Shown here one piece after another: positions 9,369 through 17,457 of a DNA stretch of 64,000 bases. The position numbers and the translations under genes were made by a program. Source of the DNA: Undibacterium sp. YM2 (GTDB taxonomy: Bacteria; Pseudomonadota; Gammaproteobacteria; Burkholderiales; Burkholderiaceae_D); the NCBI RefSeq assembly GCF_009937975.1, contig NZ_AP018441.1, positions 5,270,001 to 5,334,000 of the forward strand, written 5' to 3'. Below the pieces are notes generated by a model that ran no database searches, had not been told where the DNA came from, and was given only the letters and a program-made list of their open reading frames with translations. Each line of letters starts with the position of its first letter. The first letter of the stretch is position 1.

Positions 9369-10109
9369 TTAATTGGCTTTGTTATTGCCAGTTGCAGCGG
9401 CTATCCTGCTCTCCAGGGTTTTTGCATCCAGCATGCCGGGCGCACGGCTGCCATCTGTAAAGAAGACTGAAGGCGTACCCGTCACGCGCAGTTTTTGGCC
9501 CAGGGCAAAAATTTTATCGTTGGGTGTATTGCAATTGGCAGAGGCCTCAGGCGCGACCTTGCCGTGCAACATCCATTCATCCCAGGCCTTGTTGCGATCA
9601 GCCGAACACCAGATGTTTTTGGATTTGGTTTTGGAATCCTCTGCCAGAATGTTATACATGAACGTATACACGGTAATGTTGTCCATCGTCGCCAGCGTCT
9701 TGCGGAACTGTTTGCAATAGCCGCAATTCGGATCTTCAAATACTGCGATGACACGCTTGCCATCACCCTTGACCATCTTTAACGCAGATTCCAGCGGCAA
9801 CTCGGAGAATTTTACCTTGGTCAGGTCATCTATCCTGGCCTTGGTGTAATTGGTGCCATTCTTTGCGTCTATGACTTCACCCGTGAACAGGAATTGTGCC
9901 TTCTCATCGGTGTACATGATGTCTGAACCTATGCGCACCTCGAACAGACCTGAATATGGCGTCTTGGTCACAGAATCAATCTTCACACCTTCGCGAAAGG
10001 TGGGCTGTACCAGCTTGCGCACATTGGCTTCTTGCGCTGTCTCGGCAGCAAAGACGCTACCAGCCAGGGCCAGCGCAATGACCATCAGGCCTTGTAGAGT
10101 TTTTTTCAT
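9369..10109 (-). CDS. dsbC: Periplasmic thiol:disulfide isomerase DsbC
   Basis: A 246-residue DsbC/DsbG-type isomerase that reshuffles wrong disulfides in the periplasm. I start at MKKTLQ (10109) because it gives a clean signal peptide ending SVFAA, whereas the longer frame from 10226 adds a non-secretory leader. The N-terminal dimerisation domain is followed by a thioredoxin fold with CGYC at 129-132 and the cis-Pro motif TGTPSVFF. CGYC is the classic DsbC active site. It lies downstream of the UbiH-family gene on the same strand. A dsbB homologue occurs at 51.0 kb. Confidence 0.94.
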   Translation of the reverse strand: MKKTLQGLMVIALALAGSVFAAETAQEANVRKLVQPTFREGVKIDSVTKTPYSGLFEVRIGSDIMYTDEKAQFLFTGEVIDAKNGTNYTKARIDDLTKVKFSELPLESALKMVKGDGKRVIAVFEDPNCGYCKQFRKTLATMDNITVYTFMYNILAEDSKTKSKNIWCSADRNKAWDEWMLHGKVAPEASANCNTPNDKIFALGQKLRVTGTPSVFFTDGSRAPGMLDAKTLESRIAAATGNNKAN

Positions 10110-10233
10110 TTTCAATCTTCTTTCATTTTCTTCATACTTATGCAAGAACGTCAAAACCATAAAATGCCTGGTCTGGTTCTTGGTCGCATTCATTGCTGCA
10201 AACTTACAAACACACCACGACACCACTCCGGGC

Positions 10234-11451
10234 TTATTTCCCCATGGCGTGGGCGATTAATTTGTTCTTTATGACTGGCAAGCGGTCCAGCAAGTTCAAT
10301 CCCAAGTCACGTATTGTACGCAAAGGCGTCAAATCAGATGCAAACAGGCGCGCCAGACCATCTGTGGTCGCCAGCATCAGCATCACTTCTTCCTTGCGCG
10401 CACGCTGGTAGCGGCCCAGCAAACGGGCATCACCGCAATCACGGTGTGTTTCTTTTTCTTTGATCACTTTCAGCAAATCAACCACGTCAGCAAAACCCAG
10501 GTTCATGCCATGCCCCGCCAGCGGATGCACAGCATGCGCCGCATCCCCCACCAGCGCAACACGCGGCGCGATCATGCTGTGTGGCCGCATCAGGCGCAAA
10601 GGAAAAGCCTTGATCGCCTCTGGCAAAACTGGCTGCAAAGCACCAAGTACTTCACCACAATATGGCATCAAACGCTCAACCAGAGCCGACAAAGGCTCAC
10701 GCAATAAAGTCTCGGCCAGTGCATCGGGTGCCGACCATACCAGCGATACACGGTTACCCGGCAAAGGCAGCAAAGCGATAATGCCCTGCTCTTGCACAAA
10801 CCATTGATGGGCAACGCCATGATGTGGTTTTGCGCATTCGAAATTCGTCACTACACCCTGCTGATGATAAGAACGGTAATCCAGTCCGATATCGCAAGCA
10901 CCTCGTACCCAGGACTGTGCACCGTCAGCACCAATGACCAGAGACGCGCGGATGCTGCAGCCATCATCCAGCTCTACCTGTGCGGCATCAGCGCCAACTG
11001 CCAAAGCCTGCGCCCGCCCCTGCACCAGCGTCAGGTTTTGCGCAAACCGCAAAGCCGTATCCAGCGCCTGATTCAGATTCTTGTCTTCGATGATCCAGGC
11101 CAGTTCATTCACATGCGCACCATAAGCATCAAAGCCCAGCTTGCCTGCATCAATACCACCACCCTGCACCTGCATGGCCGACACAGGTGCCACCCGCGCC
11201 TGATCCAGTGCATCCCAGACTTTTAATGAAGTCAGCAAATCATGCGCCACATGGTTCAGCGCATATACCCGCACATCCCAGTCAGCAGTTGAACCGGGAG
11301 CCGAATTGGGAACAACTGCAGGCACTCCAGAACCAGGAGCGCACAACAAGTTCACACGCAACCCCGCCTGGGCAAAGCCCAAAGCCGCCGCCTTGCCAAC
11401 CGCCCCATTACCAACAATACAAATATCGCAATCCCGCACCTGAGCAGACAT
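10234..11451 (-). CDS. UbiH/UbiF/VisC-family FAD hydroxylase
   Basis: A 405-residue flavoprotein monooxygenase of the ubiquinone-biosynthesis hydroxylase family. The dinucleotide-binding motif GNGAVG lies at about residues 14-19, the conserved GADGAQSWVR in the middle, and the second FAD motif ALVGDAAHAVHPLAGHGMN near the C-terminus. The latter includes the Ubi-type GHGMNLG signature. ATG at 11451 (MSAQVRD) puts the Rossmann fold at the usual distance. Which ring carbon is hydroxylated cannot be decided here. It is followed 125 bases later by dsbC. Confidence 0.9.
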   Translation of the reverse strand: MSAQVRDCDICIVGNGAVGKAAALGFAQAGLRVNLLCAPGSGVPAVVPNSAPGSTADWDVRVYALNHVAHDLLTSLKVWDALDQARVAPVSAMQVQGGGIDAGKLGFDAYGAHVNELAWIIEDKNLNQALDTALRFAQNLTLVQGRAQALAVGADAAQVELDDGCSIRASLVIGADGAQSWVRGACDIGLDYRSYHQQGVVTNFECAKPHHGVAHQWFVQEQGIIALLPLPGNRVSLVWSAPDALAETLLREPLSALVERLMPYCGEVLGALQPVLPEAIKAFPLRLMRPHSMIAPRVALVGDAAHAVHPLAGHGMNLGFADVVDLLKVIKEKETHRDCGDARLLGRYQRARKEEVMLMLATTDGLARLFASDLTPLRTIRDLGLNLLDRLPVIKNKLIAHAMGK

Positions 11452-11567
11452 CAGTCCCCCATCAAAAACCAGATAATGCCCCATTATACGGGAAGCCCAC
11501 CCACCTGCCCGATGCGCCAGATCAAAGCCCCGCCATAGAGGGAAGCACAGATTTTTTTAGAAAAAGC

Positions 11568-11596
11568 TTGCAAACCGCACCCAACATGTCTATAAT
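11568..11596 (+). promoter_or_regulatory. Sigma-70 promoter of tRNA-Phe
   Basis: TTGCAA (11568-11573) and a perfect TATAAT (11591-11596) are separated by exactly 17 bases. The tRNA begins 11 bases after the -10 box. This is the best-looking promoter in the window. Confidence 0.85.
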
Positions 11597-11606
11597 TCTT
11601 GGTCTT

Positions 11607-11682
11607 GGCCTGGTAGCTCAGTCGGTAGAGCAGAGGATTGAAAATCCTTGTGTCGGTGGTTCGATTCCGCCCCGGGCCACCA
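11607..11682 (+). tRNA. tRNA-Phe (GAA)
   Basis: 76 bases with a complete cloverleaf. The acceptor GGCCTGG pairs with CCGGGCC, the D-loop holds AGCTCAGTCGGTAGAGC, and the anticodon stem/loop GAGGA-TTGAAAA-TCCTT gives anticodon GAA (Phe). The T-arm is GGTGG-TTCGATT-CCGCC, and CCA is encoded at the end. A strong promoter precedes it and a terminator follows. Its last 8 bases plus AAG recur 1.4 kb downstream, which marks a likely integration point. Confidence 0.97.
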
Positions 11683-11684
11683 AG
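11674..11684. repeat. Left copy of the tRNA 3'-end direct repeat (possible att site)
   Basis: GGGCCACCAAG spans the tRNA-Phe 3' end and three bases after it. The identical 11 bases occur at 13085-13095. In both places they are followed within 50 bases by a hairpin terminator and then by GCATTG(G/A)TCT. Direct repeats of a tRNA 3' end are a hallmark of site-specific integration, but no integrase lies between them. Confidence 0.5.
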
Positions 11685-11701
11685 GAATATGCAGTAAAAA
11701 G

Positions 11702-11730
11702 AAGGGCTTACAGTGATGTAAGCCCTTTTT
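11702..11730 (+). terminator. Intrinsic terminator of tRNA-Phe
   Basis: Stem AAGGGCTTAC / GTAAGCCCTT (10 pairs, 6-base loop) followed by further T residues, starting 20 bases after the tRNA 3' end. Confidence 0.9.
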
Positions 11731-11743
11731 GCATTGGTCTCTC

Positions 11744-11775
11744 AGTTCTACAAATTTTGGTATAGTTCTACAAAT
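11744..11775. repeat. 12-base direct repeat with 20-base period
   Basis: AGTTCTACAAAT occurs at 11744-11755 and 11764-11775, two helical turns apart, in an AT-rich stretch just upstream of the small frame at 11817 and the AraC gene. It could be a paired regulator site (AraC-type proteins often bind direct repeats with about two-turn spacing) or chance. Only two copies are seen. Confidence 0.4.
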
Positions 11776-11816
11776 CTTATACGTTTATTAAATAACTGTC
11801 ATTGAGAAAGAGGACT

Positions 11817-11945
11817 ATGGCTTGCGAATTGAACGCGTTAAAAGAACTGGCACCAGTCATTTCAGCGTTCGCAGCATCGATATCTGATCTGAGCCATCAT
11901 CAACGCCAACCCTTCAGGTTGGCGTTTTTGTTTCCGCAAGGATAA
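11817..11945 (+). CDS. Small open frame overlapping a terminator (doubtful)
   Basis: A 42-codon frame from ATG 11817 to TAA 11945, ending two bases before the AraC start. It has a good Shine-Dalgarno (AGAGG, 4 bases before ATG). The first 30 residues (MACELNALKELAPVISAFAA...) could form a helix. However, its last third is encoded by a perfect terminator hairpin at 11902-11929, which suggests a remnant of a longer gene or a leader frame controlling the AraC operon rather than a stable protein. No family recognised. Confidence 0.3.
   Translation: MACELNALKELAPVISAFAASISDLSHHQRQPFRLAFLFPQG
11902..11929 (+). terminator. Hairpin with T-run just upstream of the AraC gene
   Basis: AACGCCAACC / GGTTGGCGTT (10 perfect pairs, loop CTTCA) followed by TTT. 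It ends only 18 bases before the AraC start codon, so it would stop transcription entering the regulator gene unless a leader mechanism or antitermination acts. It may alternatively be the leftover terminator of a deleted gene. Confidence 0.75.
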
Positions 11946-11946
11946 G

Positions 11947-12426
11947 ATGCCTCAGAGTCCCCAATTATTGCGACGCTTGCTGCGGGCGAAAGACCGGATG
12001 GATGGGGCTGCTCATGAGGACTGGCCTATCCACAAATTGGCTGAAGTGAGTGCCGTATCGGCGGCGCACTTTGCTCGCGAATTCAAGAAGGCTTTTGGCC
12101 TGCCGCCCCATCGTTACCTGCTCACACGCCGCATCGAACGGGCAAAAACTCTATTGCGCGATACTGATCTGCCGGTCACCGAGATTGCACTTCTAACTGG
12201 CTGGACCAGTCTGGGCACCTTTGGACGCATCTTCCGTGACATCACTGGTGAAAGCCCGGGAGAACTGCGGGAGCGCGAACGCTCGCTACCACATGCGGGT
12301 GTGCATATCCCTGAGTGCGTCATGCGCAATGCTGCGCGTCCTGACCTCAATACAGCAGTTTTGGAGAAGCGGCGAATCGAAGCCGCTGGCAAACTGGAGC
12401 CTCAATCAAATCAGGAGGATATATGA
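11947..12426 (+). CDS. AraC-family transcriptional regulator
   Basis: A 159-residue protein that is essentially a DNA-binding domain. Two helix-turn-helix motifs span about residues 15-110: WPIHKLAEVSAVSAAHFAREFKKAFG, then the second half with LPVTEIALLTGWTSLGTFGRIFRDITGESPGE, the AraC signature. There is no N-terminal sensor domain, so it resembles the short MarA/SoxS-type or VOC-linked AraC regulators. AGGATAAG precedes the ATG. The stop overlaps the VOC gene start by 4 bases, so it probably controls its own cassette. Confidence 0.9.
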   Translation: MPQSPQLLRRLLRAKDRMDGAAHEDWPIHKLAEVSAVSAAHFAREFKKAFGLPPHRYLLTRRIERAKTLLRDTDLPVTEIALLTGWTSLGTFGRIFRDITGESPGELRERERSLPHAGVHIPECVMRNAARPDLNTAVLEKRRIEAAGKLEPQSNQEDI

Positions 12427-12854
12427 CTCAAGGTGTAAACGTTGCAGGTCTTTATGTGCATGATCAGGATGAAGCGCTGGCATTCTACGTCGGCAAGCTG
12501 GGGTTTCTCGTCCACACCGATGTTCGTAACGGCAGTTATCGCTGGCTGACAGTTCAGCATCCAGATCAGCCCTCTTTCCAGCTCGGCTTGTCTGTACCTG
12601 GGCCACCCCTGCATGACGTGGCAACGGCACGAACTCTGCAAGAGATAGTCGCGAAAGGGGCCATGCCACCAAACGTGCTATTGGTAGATAACTGCCGCGC
12701 TGCCTACGAGCGTTTGAGCAAGTGCGGTGTTGAGTTCACGCAGGAACCCGTCGATCGCTATGGTACCGTGGATGCAGGCTTTCGCGACCCTTCTGGCAAT
12801 GGCTGGAAAATGATAGAAGCAGCGCCCAAACCACAGTCGGGGAAAGCATCATGA
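12423..12854 (+). CDS. VOC-superfamily (glyoxalase-like) protein
   Basis: A 143-residue two-module VOC protein: VAGLYVHDQDEALAFYVGKLGF at the start, the domain-joining DRYGTVDAGFRDPSGNGWKMIEA at the end. The family includes glyoxalase I, dioxygenases and antibiotic-binding resistance proteins. The C-terminal Glu of the metal site is in KMIEA, but the full metal set cannot be assigned by eye. An upstream AraC regulator overlapping by 4 bases is a common pairing for this kind of stress or resistance protein. Substrate unknown. Confidence 0.85.
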   Translation: MTQGVNVAGLYVHDQDEALAFYVGKLGFLVHTDVRNGSYRWLTVQHPDQPSFQLGLSVPGPPLHDVATARTLQEIVAKGAMPPNVLLVDNCRAAYERLSKCGVEFTQEPVDRYGTVDAGFRDPSGNGWKMIEAAPKPQSGKAS

Positions 12855-13072
12855 ACTTAAGCGATTGGATAAGACAAAGTCACCGCTGGTTGTCCATCGT
12901 TTTCACGCTGACAGTCGTCGCCAATTTTGCGGCAAGAGCAATCAGCCCGGGTGAGCCATCGCCGTGGATAACATATGCACCTCTGCCGCCACTTTTTTTG
13001 ATGCTGTTTTCAGGTTTATATATGTTCGTCTTGCCTTATACGAACAAACTACGCGCCAGCTTGAATACATAA
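12851..13072 (+). CDS. Small two-helix membrane protein
   Basis: A 73-residue protein overlapping the VOC gene by 4 bases (ATGA). Hydrophobic segments at about residues 14-31 (WLSIVFTLTVVANFAARA) and 46-62 (PPLFLMLFSGLYMFVLPY) suggest two transmembrane helices. I do not recognise a named family, though small proteins of this form are often encoded beside VOC genes. It is the last gene of the cassette; the tRNA-end repeat starts 13 bases after its stop. Confidence 0.7.
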   Translation: MNLSDWIRQSHRWLSIVFTLTVVANFAARAISPGEPSPWITYAPLPPLFLMLFSGLYMFVLPYTNKLRASLNT

Positions 13073-13084
13073 GCTGTATTGCCT

Positions 13085-13095
13085 GGGCCACCAAG
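13085..13095. repeat. Right copy of the tRNA-Phe 3'-end repeat
   Basis: GGGCCACCAAG, identical to 11674-11684. The bases upstream of it do not continue as tRNA, so this is not a second tRNA gene. It bounds the 1.4-kb AraC-VOC-membrane-protein cassette on the right. Confidence 0.5.
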
Positions 13096-13100
13096 AAATG

Positions 13101-13139
13101 AAAAGCCGCTTGACAAATTTCCTTGTTAAGCGGCTTTTT
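13101..13139 (+). terminator. Intrinsic terminator, probably the original tRNA-Phe terminator
   Basis: AAAAGCCGCTT / AAGCGGCTTTTT with an inner ACAA/TTGT pairing, then a T-run, starting 5 bases after the right repeat. Its position relative to the repeat mirrors the terminator at 11702-11730 relative to the left copy. The sequence from here to 13364 holds no gene. Confidence 0.85.
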
Positions 13140-13364
13140 GCATTGATCTGGTTTTGTCTTCTTACTTCTATCGGCCAAGTGAAGTCTTGGCGAGTGCCTG
13201 AAATTTCGGTATGCACCAGGCAAAGAATTCCAGCCCTGGTCTTTACGAATGAGCAATCTCTGATGTAGTTTAATGCTTTTGCATAAACAGAAAAATAATT
13301 TCTTCAATTTCCTTCTCTTCATATCCATCTTTACTGATTTCGCATTTGCAGAAGACGAAAGTTC

Positions 13365-13769
13365 ATGACTCCTAAAAAAGCAAAGACTATCCTGGAAGCG
13401 CTGGCACTCGGCATACACCCGGATACTGGCGACACCTTGCCAGATCAAAGTATTTTCAACCAACCCCAGGTTATCCGCGCCTTGTTTCTGGCTGTCCAGG
13501 CGCTGGATACTGAAGAGCAGCACGTCGAAGTGGCACCAGCAGATGCTGCGGCCCCCGTAACACGCAAGCCATTGCCAACAAATGCCGGAAAACCCTGGAC
13601 CACGATTGACGACACCGAGCTCCTGGCTGCCTTTGATGCCGGGGCACAGGTCAGCGAAATCGCCAGAGAATTTGGGCGTTCAAGAGGGTCGATCAACTCA
13701 AGACTGGTGCGCCTGGGGCGATTGCAGGAAGCAGATGCAGCATCTGAAATTAATTCAGACAAATCCTGA
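13365..13769 (+). CDS. Small protein with C-terminal helix-turn-helix-like segment
   Basis: A 134-residue protein. The N-terminal part (MTPKKAKTILEALALGIHPDTGD) resembles a short repeat-type module also found at the ends of helicase and DNA-binding proteins. The C-terminal part (ELLAAFDAGAQVSEIAREFGRSRGSINSRLVRLG) has the spacing of a helix-turn-helix for DNA binding. The two are joined by an Ala/Pro linker. No named family assigned and the partner is unknown. It stands alone between the tRNA cassette and tauA. Confidence 0.7.
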   Translation: MTPKKAKTILEALALGIHPDTGDTLPDQSIFNQPQVIRALFLAVQALDTEEQHVEVAPADAAAPVTRKPLPTNAGKPWTTIDDTELLAAFDAGAQVSEIAREFGRSRGSINSRLVRLGRLQEADAASEINSDKS

Positions 13770-13912
13770 AATTCAAAAATCTACAGTAGCCCCACACGAC
13801 AACTTGGCGTAGCAAGTACTCAGCACCTGCATATTCATAGTCGGAAAGATTCGTTTTGTCGCACGAAACAGGTCCATATACTGGGCCATCTGTCACTTAT
13901 CCGTCACCACTC

Positions 13913-14908
13913 ATGAAAAAGAATCTGCATATACTTGCTCTGGCCACCACTGTCTTCCTTAGCGGAAGCGCATTAGCTGAAAACAAAGAAGTAGTCATCG
14001 CTTACCAGGACATGGTCGTGCCCTGGCGCTATGCGCAGGAAACGCACAACCTGGAACAAAAGACCGGGTACAAGGTGACGTTTCGCAAGCTGGCCAGTGG
14101 TGCTGACGTGATCCGCGCGCTGGCCTCTGGTTCGGTACAGATAGGTGAAGCAGGGTCGGCACCGATAGCCTCGGGCTTGTCGCAGGGTTTGAACATACAG
14201 TTGTTCTGGATACTGGACAATATCAATGCCGCCGAAGCACTGGTGGTACGTAATGGCAGCAATGTCAAAACGCTGGCTGATCTGAATGGCAAGCGCATTG
14301 CAGTGCCGTTTGTCTCGACCTCGCATTTTCATACTCTGCTGGCACTGGAACATGCAAAAGTTGATGCGCGCGGCGTCAAGATTATCAACTTGCGTCCGCC
14401 AGAAATTGCTGCCGCGTGGGAACGTGGCGATATTGATGCAACCTTCATCTGGGATCCTGTACTGGCCAAAGTGAAGAAGACCGGCAAGACCCTGATCTCT
14501 TCTGGCGAGATCGCCAAACAGACTGGCACTGCAACCTTTGATGGCATCGTGGTCAACAAGGATTTCGCCAAGCAGAATGATGCATTCCTGACAGAGCTGG
14601 TGAAGCTGTTGGCAGCCACGGATGCCGATTACCGCAACAACAAGGCGAACTGGAAAACAGACTCAGCACAAATCAAGGCGGTAGCCAAGTGGGCTGGCGC
14701 TGAGGCGGCTGAGGTACCTGCCAGCCTGGCCTTGTATGAGTTTCCGACTTTGCAGCAACAGGCTTCAGCGCAATGGCTGGGTGGCGGTGCGGCCAAATCA
14801 CTGGCTGCCACAGCAGCTTTCCTGAAAACCCAGGGCACCATCCAGAATGTTTTGCCAGACTACAGTGCAGGAGTCAATGCTACATGGGTACGCAAAGCAG
14901 CACAGTAA
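13913..14908 (+). CDS. tauA: Taurine ABC transporter substrate-binding protein
   Basis: A 331-residue periplasmic binding protein that delivers taurine or related sulfonates to TauBC. I choose the ATG at 13913 because it begins a clean signal peptide ([21 protein letters not shown]) at residues 2-22; the frame can extend back to a TTG at 13856. [19 protein letters not shown] and [15 protein letters not shown] are typical TauA ligand-loop sequences. It overlaps the start of tauB by 25 bases. No tauD (taurine dioxygenase) follows, which is unusual for a tau operon. Confidence 0.92.
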   Translation: MKKNLHILALATTVFLSGSALAENKEVVIAYQDMVVPWRYAQETHNLEQKTGYKVTFRKLASGADVIRALASGSVQIGEAGSAPIASGLSQGLNIQLFWILDNINAAEALVVRNGSNVKTLADLNGKRIAVPFVSTSHFHTLLALEHAKVDARGVKIINLRPPEIAAAWERGDIDATFIWDPVLAKVKKTGKTLISSGEIAKQTGTATFDGIVVNKDFAKQNDAFLTELVKLLAATDADYRNNKANWKTDSAQIKAVAKWAGAEAAEVPASLALYEFPTLQQQASAQWLGGGAAKSLAATAAFLKTQGTIQNVLPDYSAGVNATWVRKAAQ

Positions 14909-15705
14909 GCACACCTGCGGCTCACAACGGCGGCCGGCTAGATATACGGCGGCTGTCGGTGCGCTTTGACGGTACCGGGCGGGATGAAGCACTGGCCTTG
15001 TGCGATGTTAACCTGTCTATCGCGCCGGGAGAATTCGTCGTCGCCCTTGGCCCTTCCGGATGTGGCAAGACGACCTTGCTGAATTGCCTGGCCAGTTTCA
15101 TACAAGCATCTGAAGGCGAGCTCACGCTGGACGATGTGGCAATCAATGAACCCAGTCCTGATGTGGGTGTAGTGTTTCAAAAGCACGCGCTGATGCCGTG
15201 GTTGAATGTACTGGACAATGTCGCACTGGGATTGCGCTTTCGCGGTATCGCACGTGAGCAGCGCAATGCGCTTGCGCTGGATCAGTTGCGTCTGGTCGGG
15301 CTGGAGCAATTTGCGGTGTCGCCCGTCTATCAATTGTCTGGTGGCATGCAGCAGCGTGTAGGGATAGCCCGTGCGCTGGCTAACAATCCCCGTGTGCTGC
15401 TGATGGATGAACCCATGGGTGCGCTTGATGCCCTGACACGCGAGGCTATACAAGAGCTGCTGGTCAAAGTCTGGCAACGTAGCGGCAAAACCATTTTCTT
15501 CATTACCCATAGTGTAGAAGAAGCTCTTTTTCTCGGCACGCGGGTAATCGTCATGTCGCCGCGCCCTGGCCGCATTGCCCAGCAATTTGAGTTACCGTTT
15601 TCTGGTGAATATCTGGCCTCGGGCGATGCGCGTGCAGTCAAATCTTCACCTGACTTCATCGCATGGCGTGAACGTCTGCTACAACTTGTGCATCATCCTG
15701 TCTAA
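14884..15705 (+). CDS. tauB: Taurine ABC transporter ATP-binding protein
   Basis: A 273-residue ABC ATPase. Walker [10 protein letters not shown] is at 56-64, the Q-loop [11 protein letters not shown] follows, the signature is LSGGMQQR, and Walker B is [12 protein letters not shown], then the H-loop FITHSVEEA. The start at 14884 (MGTQSS) lies inside the tail of tauA in another frame; the longer frame from 14773 would be entirely coincident with tauA and is unlikely. FQKHALMPW and THSVEEAL are typical of the nitrate/sulfonate/taurine ATPase branch. Confidence 0.93.
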   Translation: MGTQSSTVSTPAAHNGGRLDIRRLSVRFDGTGRDEALALCDVNLSIAPGEFVVALGPSGCGKTTLLNCLASFIQASEGELTLDDVAINEPSPDVGVVFQKHALMPWLNVLDNVALGLRFRGIAREQRNALALDQLRLVGLEQFAVSPVYQLSGGMQQRVGIARALANNPRVLLMDEPMGALDALTREAIQELLVKVWQRSGKTIFFITHSVEEALFLGTRVIVMSPRPGRIAQQFELPFSGEYLASGDARAVKSSPDFIAWRERLLQLVHHPV

Positions 15706-15715
15706 AGATTCCCAC

Positions 15716-16594
15716 ATGCCGCCATCATCCACCTCAGTTGCAACTCCTGATCACGCTTATACAGAAGTTACAAGGCAAGAGACTGTGCCGTTATTGCCGG
15801 TAGCAAAGGTGTACCCAAGGCCAGGCAGTGGTAAAACCCTGGGCGCGACTATCGTCACCATCGCCTTACTGTTGTCTGGCTGGTGCTTCATCACGGCAAG
15901 AGCCTGGGTAGAACCCTTGTTCCTGCCTTCGCCAGCGGCTGTGTGGCTCGCTGCTCAACAGGCCTGGAGTGGCAATATACAAGGCGGGCTGCCATTGCTT
16001 CAGCATCTGGCCTGGAGCCTGATACGCGTGTTTGGTGCATTTCTGCTGGCGGCTGTCAGCGCCGTGCCACTGGGGCTGTTGATGGGCACCAACCGCATCG
16101 TGCGTGGCATCTTTGATCCCATCCTGGAATTCTACAGACCGTTGCCACCACTAGCCTATCTGCCCTTGATCGTGATCTGGTTTGGTATTGATGAGACGGC
16201 CAAGATATTGCTGATCTACCTGGCCTGTTTTGCGCCTATCGCGGTAGCTACCCGCGCTGGCGTCATCAAGGTCGCATCCGAGCAATTGCATGCCGCACTG
16301 TCTATGGGTGCAAGCGAGTGGCAACTATTGCGGCATGTGATCTTGCCAGCAGCGCTGCCTGATATTCTGACTGGCTTGAGGATAGCCATAGGTTTTGGCT
16401 GGACCACGCTGGTCGCGGCTGAAATGGTGGCAGCCACGGCTGGCGTGGGCCAGTTGGTATTGAACGCATCCAGCTTCTTGCGCACTGATATCGTGATCAT
16501 GGGCATCATCCTTATCGGCATCGTGGCCTACCTGTTCGATTTGCTCATGCGCCGCCTTGAACGCAAGCTGGTGCCATGGAAGGCACATAGCTGA
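15716..16594 (+). CDS. tauC: Taurine ABC transporter permease
   Basis: A 292-residue inner-membrane permease with about six helices. The cytoplasmic coupling loop EQLHAALSMGASEWQLLRHVILPAALPDILTGLR is the EAA motif. The tail RRLERKLVPWKA is typical of TauC/SsuC. ATG at 15716, 11 bases after the tauB stop, avoids the long leader of the frame that begins at 15575. A hairpin terminator follows, so tauABC is a complete three-gene operon. Confidence 0.93.
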   Translation: MPPSSTSVATPDHAYTEVTRQETVPLLPVAKVYPRPGSGKTLGATIVTIALLLSGWCFITARAWVEPLFLPSPAAVWLAAQQAWSGNIQGGLPLLQHLAWSLIRVFGAFLLAAVSAVPLGLLMGTNRIVRGIFDPILEFYRPLPPLAYLPLIVIWFGIDETAKILLIYLACFAPIAVATRAGVIKVASEQLHAALSMGASEWQLLRHVILPAALPDILTGLRIAIGFGWTTLVAAEMVAATAGVGQLVLNASSFLRTDIVIMGIILIGIVAYLFDLLMRRLERKLVPWKAHS

Positions 16595-16611
16595 ACACAT
16601 AGCGAATAAAA

Positions 16612-16654
16612 TTGGCGCGGTGCTTCGATTCAAAAGATATCTCTGCCGCGCCAA
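16612..16654. terminator. Bidirectional terminator between tauC and the DUF3455 gene
   Basis: TTGGCGCGG / CCGCGCCAA, nine perfect pairs, with A-rich sequence before and AAATT after, between two convergent genes. The loop is long (about 24 bases) and the T-tract is short. Confidence 0.65.
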
Positions 16655-16661
16655 ATTCGGG

Positions 16662-17228
16662 TCACTTCCAGAAAATATAATCCGCCTGGTAAGTCACCGT
16701 CTGCTTGCTACCAGCACTACCCGCATCACAAGTGCTGGATGGTGCGACCCCGCCTTTGGTTGCCACGCGCTGTATGTAAGTGACGCCTGTCATTGCGCCG
16801 CTGCCAGTCGCAGGATTGGCTTTGACCAGTTGATACGGGATATTGCCTGTGCCTGCTGGTGCGACTGCGACCTGGGTAGCGGTGACTTTGGAACCGTCCA
16901 GGTTTTCCCATGTCGCTGGTGGGCCATAGTATTTGCCAACTTTGGTGCCGCTGCGATCAGTGAGTGTGGCGTCCGGGCCGACGAAGGCCCATTCAAACTG
17001 GCCTGCCATGTCTTTCTTGGCGCGGCATTCATAAGTGATCAAACCTGCGCCTACTGTCTGCATGGCGACTTTATTGCCTGCTGGCACCTTGACTGCATCT
17101 GGCAAGCTGTCTTGCGAGTAGGTGGCGGCCATGGGGCTCATGGAAGTGCAGCCCGCCAATAGTGCGCTGGCCAGCACGGTGGAAATGCCAACAGCGCGCG
17201 ATGCGGTAGTCAGAGTGTAGGCTTTCAT
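16662..17228 (-). CDS. DUF3455-family lipoprotein
   Basis: A 188-residue exported protein. The signal peptide ends in a lipobox LLAGC near residue 27, so it is predicted to be lipid-anchored. The rest (YECRAKKDMAGQFEWAFVGPDATLTD...GKYYGPPATWENLDGSKV... ending TYQADYIFWK) matches DUF3455, a family of secreted proteins without a known role. Two Cys in the mature part may pair. Monocistronic. Confidence 0.88.
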   Translation of the reverse strand: MKAYTLTTASRAVGISTVLASALLAGCTSMSPMAATYSQDSLPDAVKVPAGNKVAMQTVGAGLITYECRAKKDMAGQFEWAFVGPDATLTDRSGTKVGKYYGPPATWENLDGSKVTATQVAVAPAGTGNIPYQLVKANPATGSGAMTGVTYIQRVATKGGVAPSSTCDAGSAGSKQTVTYQADYIFWK

Positions 17229-17457
17229 TTAAGGCTCCTGTATGTTGGTTGGGGTATCAGTCTTTGATGACCAATATTTTAGATACGCAGGAGACTCATG
17301 AATGGATTCAACATTCTTTAAATAAATGAATCATTCACAAAAACTATTTGGCGGGATCAATTCTCCTCAGGCTAAATTTATTTCACTGTAAAATTGCCCA
17401 CCATATATGCAAGTAGAAATCTGAGTGTCAGGTTTGCAACTTTAAGAGAAAATCAGC

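Noticed and set aside
13085..13095. A second tRNA-Phe gene near 13.09 kb
   Set aside because: Only the last 11 bases match; upstream sequence cannot form a T-arm, anticodon arm or acceptor 5' strand.
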